From assembly GCA_947496355.1 (NCBI GenBank), contig CANMCO010000004.1, forward strand, positions 62,001-126,000: 64,000 bases of DNA. The letters run 5' to 3'. Position 1 is the stretch's first letter. Each line of letters begins with the position of its first letter. The position numbers were made by a program, and so were the translations under genes. This stretch comes from an uncultured Aquimarina sp. Its GTDB lineage: Bacteria > Bacteroidota > Bacteroidia > Flavobacteriales > Flavobacteriaceae. Of this stretch, positions 8,679 to 17,415 are shown in pieces. Under the pieces are notes generated by a model that had not been told where the DNA came from, ran no database searches, and was given only the letters and a program-made list of their open reading frames with translations.

Positions 8679-9818
8679 TTAATTACGTTTAGTTCTATTC
8701 GCAGATATTGCATTATCAAACATATCTTTCCACTTAATCATTACTTTCTGAACACTATAATTACCTGCATTCTTCCTTGCATTTTTCCCCATTATTTCCA
8801 TTTTTTCTTTGTTCTCCATTAATTGTATTAGCTGATCTGCAAAAGCCTCATTATCGTAAAGAGGTACTAAAACTCCGGTTTTTTCACTAATAATGCTTTT
8901 TGGTCCATGTGGGCAATCAAAAGAAATGATTGGCAAACCACAAGCCTGAGCTTCTAATAACACAAGTGGAAAGCACTCATTATGTGAGGACATCGCATAT
9001 ATTGAAGATTCTAACATCTTGCCCTTGATATCATTTGTTGACCCCATTAAAACCAAACTATCCTGTAAGCCTTTCTCATTGATTTTATCTTGCAATATTT
9101 TTTCATAATTAGGTTCGCCATTTCCATAAATATGAAGTTTCCAATCTTTATTTTTTTGTGCTACCAGCTCCCAAATATCGATTAATAGATCATATCCTTT
9201 TACATGGGCTATCCTTCCTGCAGATATTACAATCTTATTTGATAATTCTGAAACTGATTCTGGATAAAAGGTTAGTGGATTAGGAATAACAACAGTGTTA
9301 TTACTTTTATAATAATTCGTTTCATTTGGGTTTAGAATAACTAATCTATCATATTTCTTTTCGACATAATCCGTGAACTTAAAAAAATACTTCTTAAGAA
9401 TATTTCGTGGGTTCAGGCGAGAAGCAATCTCTATAGATTTTGAAAAATGGAACTCTTTTACCTTTGGAATACTTTTGACTATAAAAGGCATAAAATATGT
9501 ATCCGTACTATGGCTACATACAACCACTACATCAGGTTGTATTTTTTTTATTCTAGATTTTATTCTTCTAATATGTTTAGGCAGCTTACCTAAATTAACT
9601 GGATGGAAATATGATTTTGCTCTATTATAGTTAATCGCTATATCTTCAAATAAAATTTTTGAACTAAAGTCATAACAGGGTTCTTTACCTTTTTGTTCTG
9701 TCGTAATAATATGTATGTCATTATCGTCCTGCTCTGCAAAATAATTGGCTTTAATAGAAAGCACTCTTTCTATACCGCCATGCAGGTATACTTGATCGAT
9801 AATAAAAACTATTTTCAT
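8679..9818 (-). CDS. Glycosyltransferase family 4 (A)
   Basis: A 379-residue GT-B enzyme with GGIERV at 14-19 in the N-terminal acceptor half. The C-terminal Glycos_transf_1 half has GRIAHVKGYDLLI near 201-213 and the EX7E pair Glu281 and Glu289. It should be a retaining transferase acting on the lipid-linked repeat unit in the cytoplasm. It lies 6 bp downstream of the second GT4 gene, whose product shares the same start, including SIKA and the FSPK/FSSK region. Sugar donor and linkage cannot be assigned from sequence. Confidence 0.92.
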   Translation of the reverse strand: MKIVFIIDQVYLHGGIERVLSIKANYFAEQDDNDIHIITTEQKGKEPCYDFSSKILFEDIAINYNRAKSYFHPVNLGKLPKHIRRIKSRIKKIQPDVVVVCSHSTDTYFMPFIVKSIPKVKEFHFSKSIEIASRLNPRNILKKYFFKFTDYVEKKYDRLVILNPNETNYYKSNNTVVIPNPLTFYPESVSELSNKIVISAGRIAHVKGYDLLIDIWELVAQKNKDWKLHIYGNGEPNYEKILQDKINEKGLQDSLVLMGSTNDIKGKMLESSIYAMSSHNECFPLVLLEAQACGLPIISFDCPHGPKSIISEKTGVLVPLYDNEAFADQLIQLMENKEKMEIMGKNARKNAGNYSVQKVMIKWKDMFDNAISANRTKRN

Positions 9819-9824
9819 TTTCAG

Positions 9825-10934
9825 CTATTTATTGGCCGTTAAACTTCTAAATAAATCATCCCAAACAGAAACTATTTTCTCTGGTAAATAGCGTTGTACA
9901 TCTATTCGTGCCTTTTTACCCATAGACATTCTTGTTTCTTCATTTTCTATTAAAAAATCAATGGCATTCCCTAGTCCATCGATATCATTATTTTTGATTA
10001 GTAAACCATTTTCCTTGTCAGAAATAATATCTGATGGTCCATAATGACAATCAAAAGAAACACATGGCACCCCATAAGCCATAGCCTCTGTTAATACCAT
10101 CCCAAAACCTTCATACCTTGATGACATTGCATAAATAGATGCTTCTTTATATTTTTCTGCTATATTCTTTACCGGGGGATAAAAATTAACGGATTCGCTT
10201 ATGCCCAATTTATTTGCTAAATCCTGTAAGCCCTCTTTTTCGTTAATCGTACCATAAATATCCAATTCCCAATCAGGAGATTTTTCTACAACCGGTTTCC
10301 AACTTTGTAATAACCTATCATATCCTTTCTGAAAACTATGCTTACCAACGGCTATTACTTTTTTATTCAACAAAGTGCTAATATCATTTTCATCAGGATA
10401 AAATGATAATGGGTTCGGAATTACCTGTAGATTTTTTAGTTTCCATTCATTTAGATTTCCTTGTGTCAGAACAATAAATCTATCATAAAATTTTCCTCCA
10501 AAATTCATTAACCTGAATTTTATTGAAGTGACTATTTTACGTAATAATGATTGTTTCCCTCTTCCTATTTCTACGTTTCTTGAAACGTGCCTTTCATAGA
10601 TCATAGGACAAGGTTTACCCAAAACAAGCGGCACCAAAAGTCCCTTAAGGCCATCATCACAAACTGCAATTACATCTGGGTCTAGCCGTTTGATCATATT
10701 TCTTAACCTAGAAGTATATCTGTAGATATATAGTAATGGATTACCATTGACGGTAATATTGTGATAGGTCAGTTTTGGACTAAAATCATAGAAAAGCGTA
10801 CTTTCTTTTTGATTTAGTGTTATAACATGTATATCATAATCATAATGATCAGCCAGCATACTTGCTTTTATAGAAAGTACTCTCTCTAATCCCCCAGGCC
10901 CATCTATTCTATTAACAATGTATACAAGTTTCAT
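9825..10934 (-). CDS. Glycosyltransferase family 4 (B)
   Basis: A 369-residue GT-B retaining glycosyltransferase. GGLERV is at 14-19, the donor-domain strand AVGKHSFQKGYDRLL near 195-209, and the EX7E pair is Glu275 and Glu283. N-terminal colinearity with its neighbour at 8679-9818 suggests an old tandem duplication followed by divergence, so the two probably add successive residues of the repeat unit. It is followed by a 6 bp gap and preceded by the pyruvyltransferase-like gene at 17 bp. Confidence 0.92.
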   Translation of the reverse strand: MKLVYIVNRIDGPGGLERVLSIKASMLADHYDYDIHVITLNQKESTLFYDFSPKLTYHNITVNGNPLLYIYRYTSRLRNMIKRLDPDVIAVCDDGLKGLLVPLVLGKPCPMIYERHVSRNVEIGRGKQSLLRKIVTSIKFRLMNFGGKFYDRFIVLTQGNLNEWKLKNLQVIPNPLSFYPDENDISTLLNKKVIAVGKHSFQKGYDRLLQSWKPVVEKSPDWELDIYGTINEKEGLQDLANKLGISESVNFYPPVKNIAEKYKEASIYAMSSRYEGFGMVLTEAMAYGVPCVSFDCHYGPSDIISDKENGLLIKNNDIDGLGNAIDFLIENEETRMSMGKKARIDVQRYLPEKIVSVWDDLFRSLTANK

Positions 10935-10951
10935 TACAGTAAGTGTATTTA

Positions 10952-11920
10952 CTAGTTTAATTTACTGGTCACTTTTTCCTTTAATGAATTTGCCAAATCA
11001 TGATGCTTTTCAAGATTCTTTACAGTAGTGCTCTTAGTTATCTTTCCGTCTAACGGAAAATTCGCTGTGTATGCCCCTGTTTCGCTATTGATATCTATTC
11101 TATTGAACAATTCTAGAATACCTTCAAAGCGACAAGAATCTACAAAACTATCGAAACCATTTACAAAAATTACAGGAGTTCCCATTGCCAAACATGGCAG
11201 TGCACAGTGAATCCTAGAGGTGATTACCAGCTTTGCTCTTGCATACTTATGTAAAAGCGTTTCTGCCATTTCGAACTTTTCCTCATCGGTATATGTATTC
11301 GACGGCGGTTCTTGATTAATAAATTCTGCTGAGTTTAAGAGATCCTCACCGATAAATTTTTTAAGATGTTTCTGCTTTTTACCTAATTTAAAAGCCGAAC
11401 CGTTGAGTACATTTTTTATAGTAGCCTTGGTATTATAAAAAATCTTTTCTGGTCTTGGATAACTATACAAAGGGTCTACAATATACACATCATCTCCTCT
11501 TTCAGAATCATCAACTTTATATGAATCTAAGGTTAAGGTAAGACAGCCAGTAAAATGCGCATCAATACCTTTTGCCTTTAATGTATCTGCCGTAAATTGA
11601 TCTCTACATCCTATGGGTTCATGCTTTTTGAGATAGGCAATTCCCTTTTCACTCAACATAGCAGGTGCTGCAGTATTGTTCATATGAAAAGACACAAATA
11701 CTGGATCTATATCTTCAGATGGTACCCAGTTATGAATATTATGAGTAAACCAGCCATTCATTATTAATTTTATAGGATCTCCTTTATAATCTCCCAGTCT
11801 TTCTCTGTTTAATAAGGTATCAACCTTTGGTAAAAACTGCTTTGCAGCTAAACTTTGAATATTGTCTCCAACATTAAAGAAACGTCTGTTCTCGTCGTAT
11901 GTTAATAATCCGTATTTCAT
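10952..11920 (-). CDS. Polysaccharide pyruvyl transferase family protein
   Basis: A 322-residue soluble protein of the PS_pyruv_trans family, which adds ketal-linked pyruvate from phosphoenolpyruvate to sugars in surface polymers. It starts directly with the family N-terminus (GLLTYDENRRFFNVGDNIQS), has the inner strand IGCRDQFTADTLKAKGI, and ends with the conserved ITSRIHCALPCLAMGTPVIF in the second Rossmann-like half. Some family members in flavobacterial loci have other or unknown acceptors, so the pyruvyl function is a family-level call. It precedes the two GT4 genes with a 17 bp gap. Confidence 0.85.
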   Translation of the reverse strand: MKYGLLTYDENRRFFNVGDNIQSLAAKQFLPKVDTLLNRERLGDYKGDPIKLIMNGWFTHNIHNWVPSEDIDPVFVSFHMNNTAAPAMLSEKGIAYLKKHEPIGCRDQFTADTLKAKGIDAHFTGCLTLTLDSYKVDDSERGDDVYIVDPLYSYPRPEKIFYNTKATIKNVLNGSAFKLGKKQKHLKKFIGEDLLNSAEFINQEPPSNTYTDEEKFEMAETLLHKYARAKLVITSRIHCALPCLAMGTPVIFVNGFDSFVDSCRFEGILELFNRIDINSETGAYTANFPLDGKITKSTTVKNLEKHHDLANSLKEKVTSKLN

Positions 11921-11989
11921 CTTTGTATCCTTTATATTTTCTTAATTATCAGGGAGAATTAGTCAATATTTATGATTTACTCATAACCC

Positions 11990-13267
11990 TTAATTGTATC
12001 TTATTTTTTTGTACAGTTTATATATCCCAGAAAATCGATTTCTTAAGACAAACTTTATTTTTTCAATTGTTCTTTTGGGTGTATTAATTTTCTTTTCCAA
12101 AAGTTCATGTATCTCTCCGGATCTTATTCTTTCTAATTGAATATTCTCTTCTTCTTGATTACTAAAAATAAAAACATCTTTACTTATTTTAGCTTTCTCC
12201 ATTAACTCCCACCAAAAGTATTGAAGCCCTTTGCTTGCTCCTCCAATATTCAAGGTTTCAAACATATTTTTATACACATTTGTATCTACTTCAAAACCAT
12301 AATTATTAGGGTCCTTACCATTTAAAATTATACCTACAATAGTCCTGTAACACTTTTCACATTTGCTACAATTAAACTCATCTCTATTTTCTGAGTAACA
12401 AACTCTAAGTTTGAAATTCGTATCATTGTTACTAGCAAATTTTGTAATTAAATCTACTTTATCCTGCCTTTGGAGTTCATATCCGTCATGAAAAACTTTT
12501 ACTGAGGCCCAACTTATTTTCTCATCAATCTCTGGAGTAGATCCCCAAGCAATATTGATTTGTTCTGTATATGATGATGCGATATACATTAAAGTATATG
12601 AGTATAAATATGATAAGGGTGCTAGTGATCCTACCAATGAAAGGCCATGCTGTACTTTTCCCCACCAACCAATATCTTTTAGTAACAATTCTACTTGATA
12701 GGTGTAAAACTTTCTAACATTGGTCTCTATGTATTTTTTATCGTTGTGCTCTAATAACCTTTCAGATTCAACAAAATTGGTAAAATCCTTCCACTGTGAT
12801 TGATCTTCAATTTCGATATCCGCTCCGTGAATAGTTACCAGATCCGGAGTTTTATCATAAACTCTAATATATGTAGCATATGCATCTACTCCCCCGCTAA
12901 ACAACATTGCAGATTTATTGCCTTCAATAGTATTTTTAATCAGTTTTTTTGCGATTAATTTACCTTCTAGTTGATATGTAGGGAATTGTTTTTGAAACTC
13001 TATTTTCACAAGTTCCATACTTTTATAAAAGTCCTCATCTAGTTCAGCAACCTCTATATTAAAACCAGCAAACCAGGCTATAGGTAACATATTTGATAAA
13101 AATGGGATAGCCGTTATGCTATCTGGAACAGCACTTACGTCTTCACCATATTTACAATAAAAAGGATGTTTTTTATCAAAATATTTTTGAATATGAGCCT
13201 CAACAGAATAATCGTAGTCGATTCTCTTTCCGTCGTCTGTATATGTTATTTGATGAAGTGTTATCAT
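11990..13267 (-). CDS. PP-loop ATP pyrophosphatase-like protein with QueC-type Cys cluster
   Basis: A 425-residue cytosolic protein without a standard name. The N-terminal 110 residues match nothing I recognise. MLFSGGVDAY places a PP-loop (SGGVDA, 124-129) that binds ATP and drives adenylation. Later Cys290, Cys300, Cys303 and Cys306 give a C-x9-C-x2-C-x2-C cluster, very close to the zinc site of 7-cyano-7-deazaguanine synthase QueC. QueC adenylates a carboxylate and reacts it with ammonia. In a locus that also has a nucleotide-sugar 6-dehydrogenase, amidation of a uronic acid carboxylate is an attractive but untested job. It lies 12 bp after the flippase gene. A defence-type QueC homologue is less likely in this setting. 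Confidence 0.75.
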   Translation of the reverse strand: MITLHQITYTDDGKRIDYDYSVEAHIQKYFDKKHPFYCKYGEDVSAVPDSITAIPFLSNMLPIAWFAGFNIEVAELDEDFYKSMELVKIEFQKQFPTYQLEGKLIAKKLIKNTIEGNKSAMLFSGGVDAYATYIRVYDKTPDLVTIHGADIEIEDQSQWKDFTNFVESERLLEHNDKKYIETNVRKFYTYQVELLLKDIGWWGKVQHGLSLVGSLAPLSYLYSYTLMYIASSYTEQINIAWGSTPEIDEKISWASVKVFHDGYELQRQDKVDLITKFASNNDTNFKLRVCYSENRDEFNCSKCEKCYRTIVGIILNGKDPNNYGFEVDTNVYKNMFETLNIGGASKGLQYFWWELMEKAKISKDVFIFSNQEEENIQLERIRSGEIHELLEKKINTPKRTIEKIKFVLRNRFSGIYKLYKKIRYN

Positions 13268-13279
13268 TTCCTTTTTAGA

Positions 13280-14800
13280 TTATTTCCGTTTCAGAACAGA
13301 AGCAATTGGTTTTTTAAACAATTCTTTCTCATAATTCAGCATTCCCAAAGAATACATCAGTATTACAAAAACAATAGTATATATACTCCCTTTAATAATA
13401 AAATTTATCCAGCCATCACCTGGAATATAGTTAATACCATATCCTATAGCCAGAATTATAAGAAGGGCCAAAACAATTTTATTTCCCAGTTCTTTAAAAA
13501 ACCTTAGAATATTGAGCTTAATTACTCGATGATAATAAAAATTCATCACATTTTGTACAATTAACCAGCCGATAACAGAACCTGAAATCATTCCAATAGC
13601 ACCATAATCCATAGCAAATATAGCCCCTATTGCGGTACCAATTATCATGAAGGACAAATACAAAATGGCTTTAAAGGAAAGTTTGTTTTTCGCTTCCAAA
13701 ATAGAATTTCCAAAATTCTGAACTAGTGGCAATGTATATGCAACCATAATCATCAAAGCAATTGCCCAGGATTGAAAACTTCCATCTTCTCCTAACTCAT
13801 ACCCAACCCAAAGATGAACAAATTGGTATCCATATAGCGTAAAAGCAATAAGAATGTACATCAAAACGATAAAAGATAGACGACCTATCTTAATCATCAT
13901 ATCTGTTAGCTGTTCTCCTGATGCATTGCCCACAGACATTTGTGTCGCTCGAGGTAAAAAAACGCTTGATATTGCAGTTGAAAAAGCCCCATAATACGTA
14001 CCAAGTGTAATACCAATACCATATATTGCAAGAACTGCCGGTACACTTATTCGCCCTAAGACCCAATGACCGGCTTTCCATTGAAAAACACCTACCAGTG
14101 CAAAAACAAAAATCCAAACAGAATACTTAAGAATCTCTTTTACGAAACTCTTTTGAAAAGAATGCAACTTAAAACGAACTTTAAGTTTCTTGAGCACAAA
14201 ATATCCTGTCACCAGGATTACCAAAACATTAAATACAGTGTCAATAATAACCAATTCAATAGCTTTCCCTCCAAGTAATAAAATACCTACTACTGTAATT
14301 GAACGCAATATATAGCGCACTATACCCAAAGTTTTAGGGAATACAAATTGTTCGTACCCAAGGCAAACCCCTGTAAAAGCCCCGCCAGGGAGTGAAATTG
14401 CAAGGTTGAAAATCAAAATAACAAACATGGTTTTCGCTATTCTAATTTCTTCAGGATTCATTTTTATGAAATATGAATCAAAATAGTAATAAAACGCTCC
14501 TCCAACTATAAGTACCAATAGTGAAATCAATAAATAAATCAACATTGAAGTAGCCAAGAAATTCTCTTCGCCCTTTCTATCTTTTTCTGCTCTATACTTC
14601 GCAACAAAACGGATAATCGTGTTATTAAGCCCAAAGTCTAACAATGATATTGTACCTGTTAATGCGCCGATAGTTAAGTATATACCATATTGATCTTGAC
14701 CAAGACTTTTTAATATAAAAGGAGTCATTGCCAAGCCAACAGTATTGGTTAAGAAAATTGAAACGTAATTTAAAAAAGCTCCTTTTTTTAGTTGGCTCAA
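13280..14800 (-). CDS. Oligosaccharide flippase (Wzx-like, MATE/MOP superfamily)
   Basis: A 506-residue protein with about twelve to fourteen membrane helices. The start (LKKGAFLNYVSIFLTNTVGLAMTPFILKSLG) is the usual first helix of Wzx and polysaccharide transporter family members, followed by GIYLTIGALTG and a DFGL turn. It should move the undecaprenyl-linked repeat unit across the inner membrane. It lies 45 bp downstream of the dehydrogenase gene and 12 bp upstream of the PP-loop gene. It pairs functionally with the EpsG-like polymerase at 377-1474, defining a Wzx/Wzy-dependent route. Confidence 0.9.
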   Translation of the reverse strand: MSQLKKGAFLNYVSIFLTNTVGLAMTPFILKSLGQDQYGIYLTIGALTGTISLLDFGLNNTIIRFVAKYRAEKDRKGEENFLATSMLIYLLISLLVLIVGGAFYYYFDSYFIKMNPEEIRIAKTMFVILIFNLAISLPGGAFTGVCLGYEQFVFPKTLGIVRYILRSITVVGILLLGGKAIELVIIDTVFNVLVILVTGYFVLKKLKVRFKLHSFQKSFVKEILKYSVWIFVFALVGVFQWKAGHWVLGRISVPAVLAIYGIGITLGTYYGAFSTAISSVFLPRATQMSVGNASGEQLTDMMIKIGRLSFIVLMYILIAFTLYGYQFVHLWVGYELGEDGSFQSWAIALMIMVAYTLPLVQNFGNSILEAKNKLSFKAILYLSFMIIGTAIGAIFAMDYGAIGMISGSVIGWLIVQNVMNFYYHRVIKLNILRFFKELGNKIVLALLIILAIGYGINYIPGDGWINFIIKGSIYTIVFVILMYSLGMLNYEKELFKKPIASVLKRK

Positions 14801-14845
14801 GGTGAATGGTTTTATTTGGTTATTTTGCTGGTGTATTAGAGGGTA

Positions 14846-16126
14846 TTATAATCGTCCGTGCACCTCTTCTTTTAATATACCTTTTACATCATATAAAACA
14901 CCATTTGTTTCTAATAATGATTTCAGGTTCACATCCAGATATTCTTTATGGGCAACCGTTAATACCACTGCATCAAATTTTTGATTTGGTAAATCAACTG
15001 TAGTTTCTAGATTATACTCATGCCTTACCTCTTCTGGGTTTGCCCAAGGATCATATATTGTAACTTTGGTTCCAAAATCCTTTAAATGATTGATAACATC
15101 TACTGCCTTTGTATTACGAACATCTGGACAATTTTCCTTGAATGTAATCCCAAGTACTAACACATTTGCACCTTTTATCCGAATATCTTGCTGAACCATT
15201 AACTTAACTACTTCTGAAGCCACATATTGACCCATACTATCATTCAACCTTCGTCCTGCTAGAATTATCTCTGGATGATATCCAAACTCTTGAGCACGTT
15301 GAGCAAGATAATATGGATCTACTCCAATACAATGACCACCTACAAGACCCGGTTTAAAAGGAAGAAAATTCCATTTGGTACCAGCCGCTTCTAGTACATC
15401 ATTAGTATCGATATTCATTAAATTAAAAATCTTTGCCAGCTCATTCACAAAAGCGATATTGATATCTCTTTGCGAATTTTCAATTACTTTTGCAGCTTCG
15501 GCCACTTTTATTGTAGGTGCCAGATGCGTTCCGGCTGTAATAACAGAGGCATACAAGTCATCAACTTTTTTCCCAATTTCTGGAGTCGATCCAGCGGTAA
15601 CTTTAAGAATTTTTTCTACTGTATGTTTTTTATCTCCTGGATTAATTCGTTCTGGTGAATAACCCGCATAAAAATCTTTATTAAAAGTTAAACCACTCAC
15701 ATTTTCTAATACAGGAATACATTCTTCTTCAGTAACACCAGGATAAACTGTAGATTCATAAATAACAATATCTCCTTTTTTCAGAACCTTGCCAACAGTT
15801 TCACTCGACTTATACAACGGTGTAAGATCTGGCCTGTTATTTTTATCAACAGGAGTAGGAACAGTTACCACATAATAATTACACCCCTCAATATCTTTTA
15901 GATCAGAAGAACAAAATAGACCTATATCTGTATTTGATGAATCTTTTAATACTGACTGTAATATATCATCTTCTACTTCTAACGTAGAATCAACACCAGA
16001 ACGCAGTTCTTTGATTCTTTTTTGGTTTATATCAAATCCAACTACAGAATATTTGGTTGCAAACAACCTAGCTAAAGGTAATCCTACATATCCCAATCCA
16101 ATAATGGCAATCTTAATATCTTGCAT
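14846..16126 (-). CDS. Nucleotide-sugar 6-dehydrogenase (WbpA/TviB type)
   Basis: A 426-residue UDP-sugar dehydrogenase that oxidises C6 of a UDP-HexNAc to the uronic acid with two NAD. The Rossmann site is GLGYVG at 10-15, and the catalytic cysteine is Cys266 in GGHCIGVDPYYL. The KVAEAAKVIENSQRDINIA helix supplies the conserved Lys and Asn. The wording of these motifs matches UDP-GlcNAc or UDP-GalNAc 6-dehydrogenases (TviB/VipA, WbpA) better than UDP-glucose dehydrogenase. It sits beside the WbpP/TviC-like epimerase, the same pair that makes UDP-GalNAcA for Vi antigen and Pseudomonas O6. The exact stereochemistry is not provable here. Confidence 0.9.
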   Translation of the reverse strand: MQDIKIAIIGLGYVGLPLARLFATKYSVVGFDINQKRIKELRSGVDSTLEVEDDILQSVLKDSSNTDIGLFCSSDLKDIEGCNYYVVTVPTPVDKNNRPDLTPLYKSSETVGKVLKKGDIVIYESTVYPGVTEEECIPVLENVSGLTFNKDFYAGYSPERINPGDKKHTVEKILKVTAGSTPEIGKKVDDLYASVITAGTHLAPTIKVAEAAKVIENSQRDINIAFVNELAKIFNLMNIDTNDVLEAAGTKWNFLPFKPGLVGGHCIGVDPYYLAQRAQEFGYHPEIILAGRRLNDSMGQYVASEVVKLMVQQDIRIKGANVLVLGITFKENCPDVRNTKAVDVINHLKDFGTKVTIYDPWANPEEVRHEYNLETTVDLPNQKFDAVVLTVAHKEYLDVNLKSLLETNGVLYDVKGILKEEVHGRL

Positions 16127-16161
16127 AGTGGTTATTTATTTTATTTATCAAAAATTCGATA

Positions 16162-17160
16162 TTATTTTAAGTTCTCCCAATACCATTTTACGGCTTCTTT
16201 TAATCCGGATTTCATATCAAATTTCGGATCATAACCAAGACGTGTTTTTGCCTTGTCTACAGATGCCAAAGAATGTGGTACATCTCCTTTTCTTTCTGGA
16301 CCAAACTTCACTTCAACATTTGCTATTTCAGCATCATACTCAGAAAGGTATTCTTTTAACAAAGTAGTCAACTCGTTTAATGTTGTTCTTTCTCCAAAAG
16401 CCGTATTATAAACATTATTTAACGCTTCTTGATTATCAGAAACCATTGCCCGCAGATTCATTTGGATTACATTATCGATATATGTAAAATCCCTTGAAAA
16501 CGAGCCATCACCATTAATAATTGGAGATTCATGCTTCATGAATTGCATTACAAATTTTGGTATTACAGCAGCATAAGCACCATTTGGATCTTGCTTACGT
16601 CCAAATACATTAAAATATCGTAATCCTATAGTATCTAAATCGTATGTTCTTTTAAAATTATCTGCGTATAATTCATTCACATATTTTGTGATCGCATAAG
16701 GAGATAATGGTTTCCCTATTTTTTCTTCTACTTTTGGTAACGCTTTTGAATCCCCATACGTTGAAGAACTCGCGGCATAAACAAACCGTTTTACACCGGC
16801 ATCTCGTGAAGCAACCAACATATTTAGAAATCCTCCAACATTAACATCATTAGTTGTTATTGGATCATTTATAGACCGCGGCACAGAGCCCAAAGCAGCC
16901 TGGTGTAATACAAAATCTACTCCTTCGCAAGCCTTATGACAATCATCAAGATTCCTTATATCTCCTTCTATAAAAGTGAAGTTTGGATTTTCAAGTAATG
17001 ATGAAAGATTTTTTTTATGCCCAGTAGCAAAATTATCTAGTGCTATTACTTTACTACCTAGTTTTAATAGTACTTCACATAGATTAGACCCGATAAACCC
17101 GGCAGCACCGGTCACAAGTATTTTAGAAGAACGAAGCCGTTCTAGTTGGTTAGTGTTCAT
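16162..17160 (-). CDS. UDP-N-acetylhexosamine 4-epimerase (WbpP/TviC-like SDR)
   Basis: An extended SDR of 332 residues that inverts C4 of UDP-HexNAc or its uronic acid through a 4-keto intermediate. TGAAGFIG is at 17-24, the SSSTYGD serine region follows, and the catalytic Tyr155 and Lys159 lie in [12 protein letters not shown], a phrase typical of WbpP and TviC. The frame is open to 17211, but I use the ATG at 17160 because the family starts just before the first strand. It is the first gene of the polysaccharide block in the direction of transcription; 255 bp separate it from the E1 gene, so the main promoter is expected in that gap. Confidence 0.9.
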   Translation of the reverse strand: MNTNQLERLRSSKILVTGAAGFIGSNLCEVLLKLGSKVIALDNFATGHKKNLSSLLENPNFTFIEGDIRNLDDCHKACEGVDFVLHQAALGSVPRSINDPITTNDVNVGGFLNMLVASRDAGVKRFVYAASSSTYGDSKALPKVEEKIGKPLSPYAITKYVNELYADNFKRTYDLDTIGLRYFNVFGRKQDPNGAYAAVIPKFVMQFMKHESPIINGDGSFSRDFTYIDNVIQMNLRAMVSDNQEALNNVYNTAFGERTTLNELTTLLKEYLSEYDAEIANVEVKFGPERKGDVPHSLASVDKAKTRLGYDPKFDMKSGLKEAVKWYWENLK

Positions 17161-17415
17161 GAATTGTTTTTTAACTCCCTGTTTTTTAGTCCCCAAGACT
17201 ATGATGTACATAGTCGGCGCGAAATTAAGATTTACTTACAGAACATACAACATATAGTAACGGGGATTTTACCCCTATTTAGAATTCGTTACACCTAATA
17301 CGTTAAAAAAAGCTTAATACACTCGAGAAAACACACATAAACCACTTAAAAACAAATAGTTGATAAAAAACATATTTTTTATTAACTATAACGTTTTCTT
17401 AATTTATAACTAGAA
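17161..17415 (-). other. Intergenic region upstream of the polysaccharide operon
   Basis: This 255 bp gap should contain the end of the E1 transcript and the leader of the polysaccharide operon. I see no clear TAnnTTTG element on the minus strand. A short G4/C4 hairpin (about 17260-17275) is present, but it is too weak to call. No open reading frame of note is present apart from the unused 17-codon extension of the epimerase frame. Confidence 0.4.

Noticed and set aside
17260..17275. G4/C4 hairpin in the leader of the polysaccharide operon
   Set aside because: Only four to five pairs and no T run; it could be chance in AT-rich DNA.
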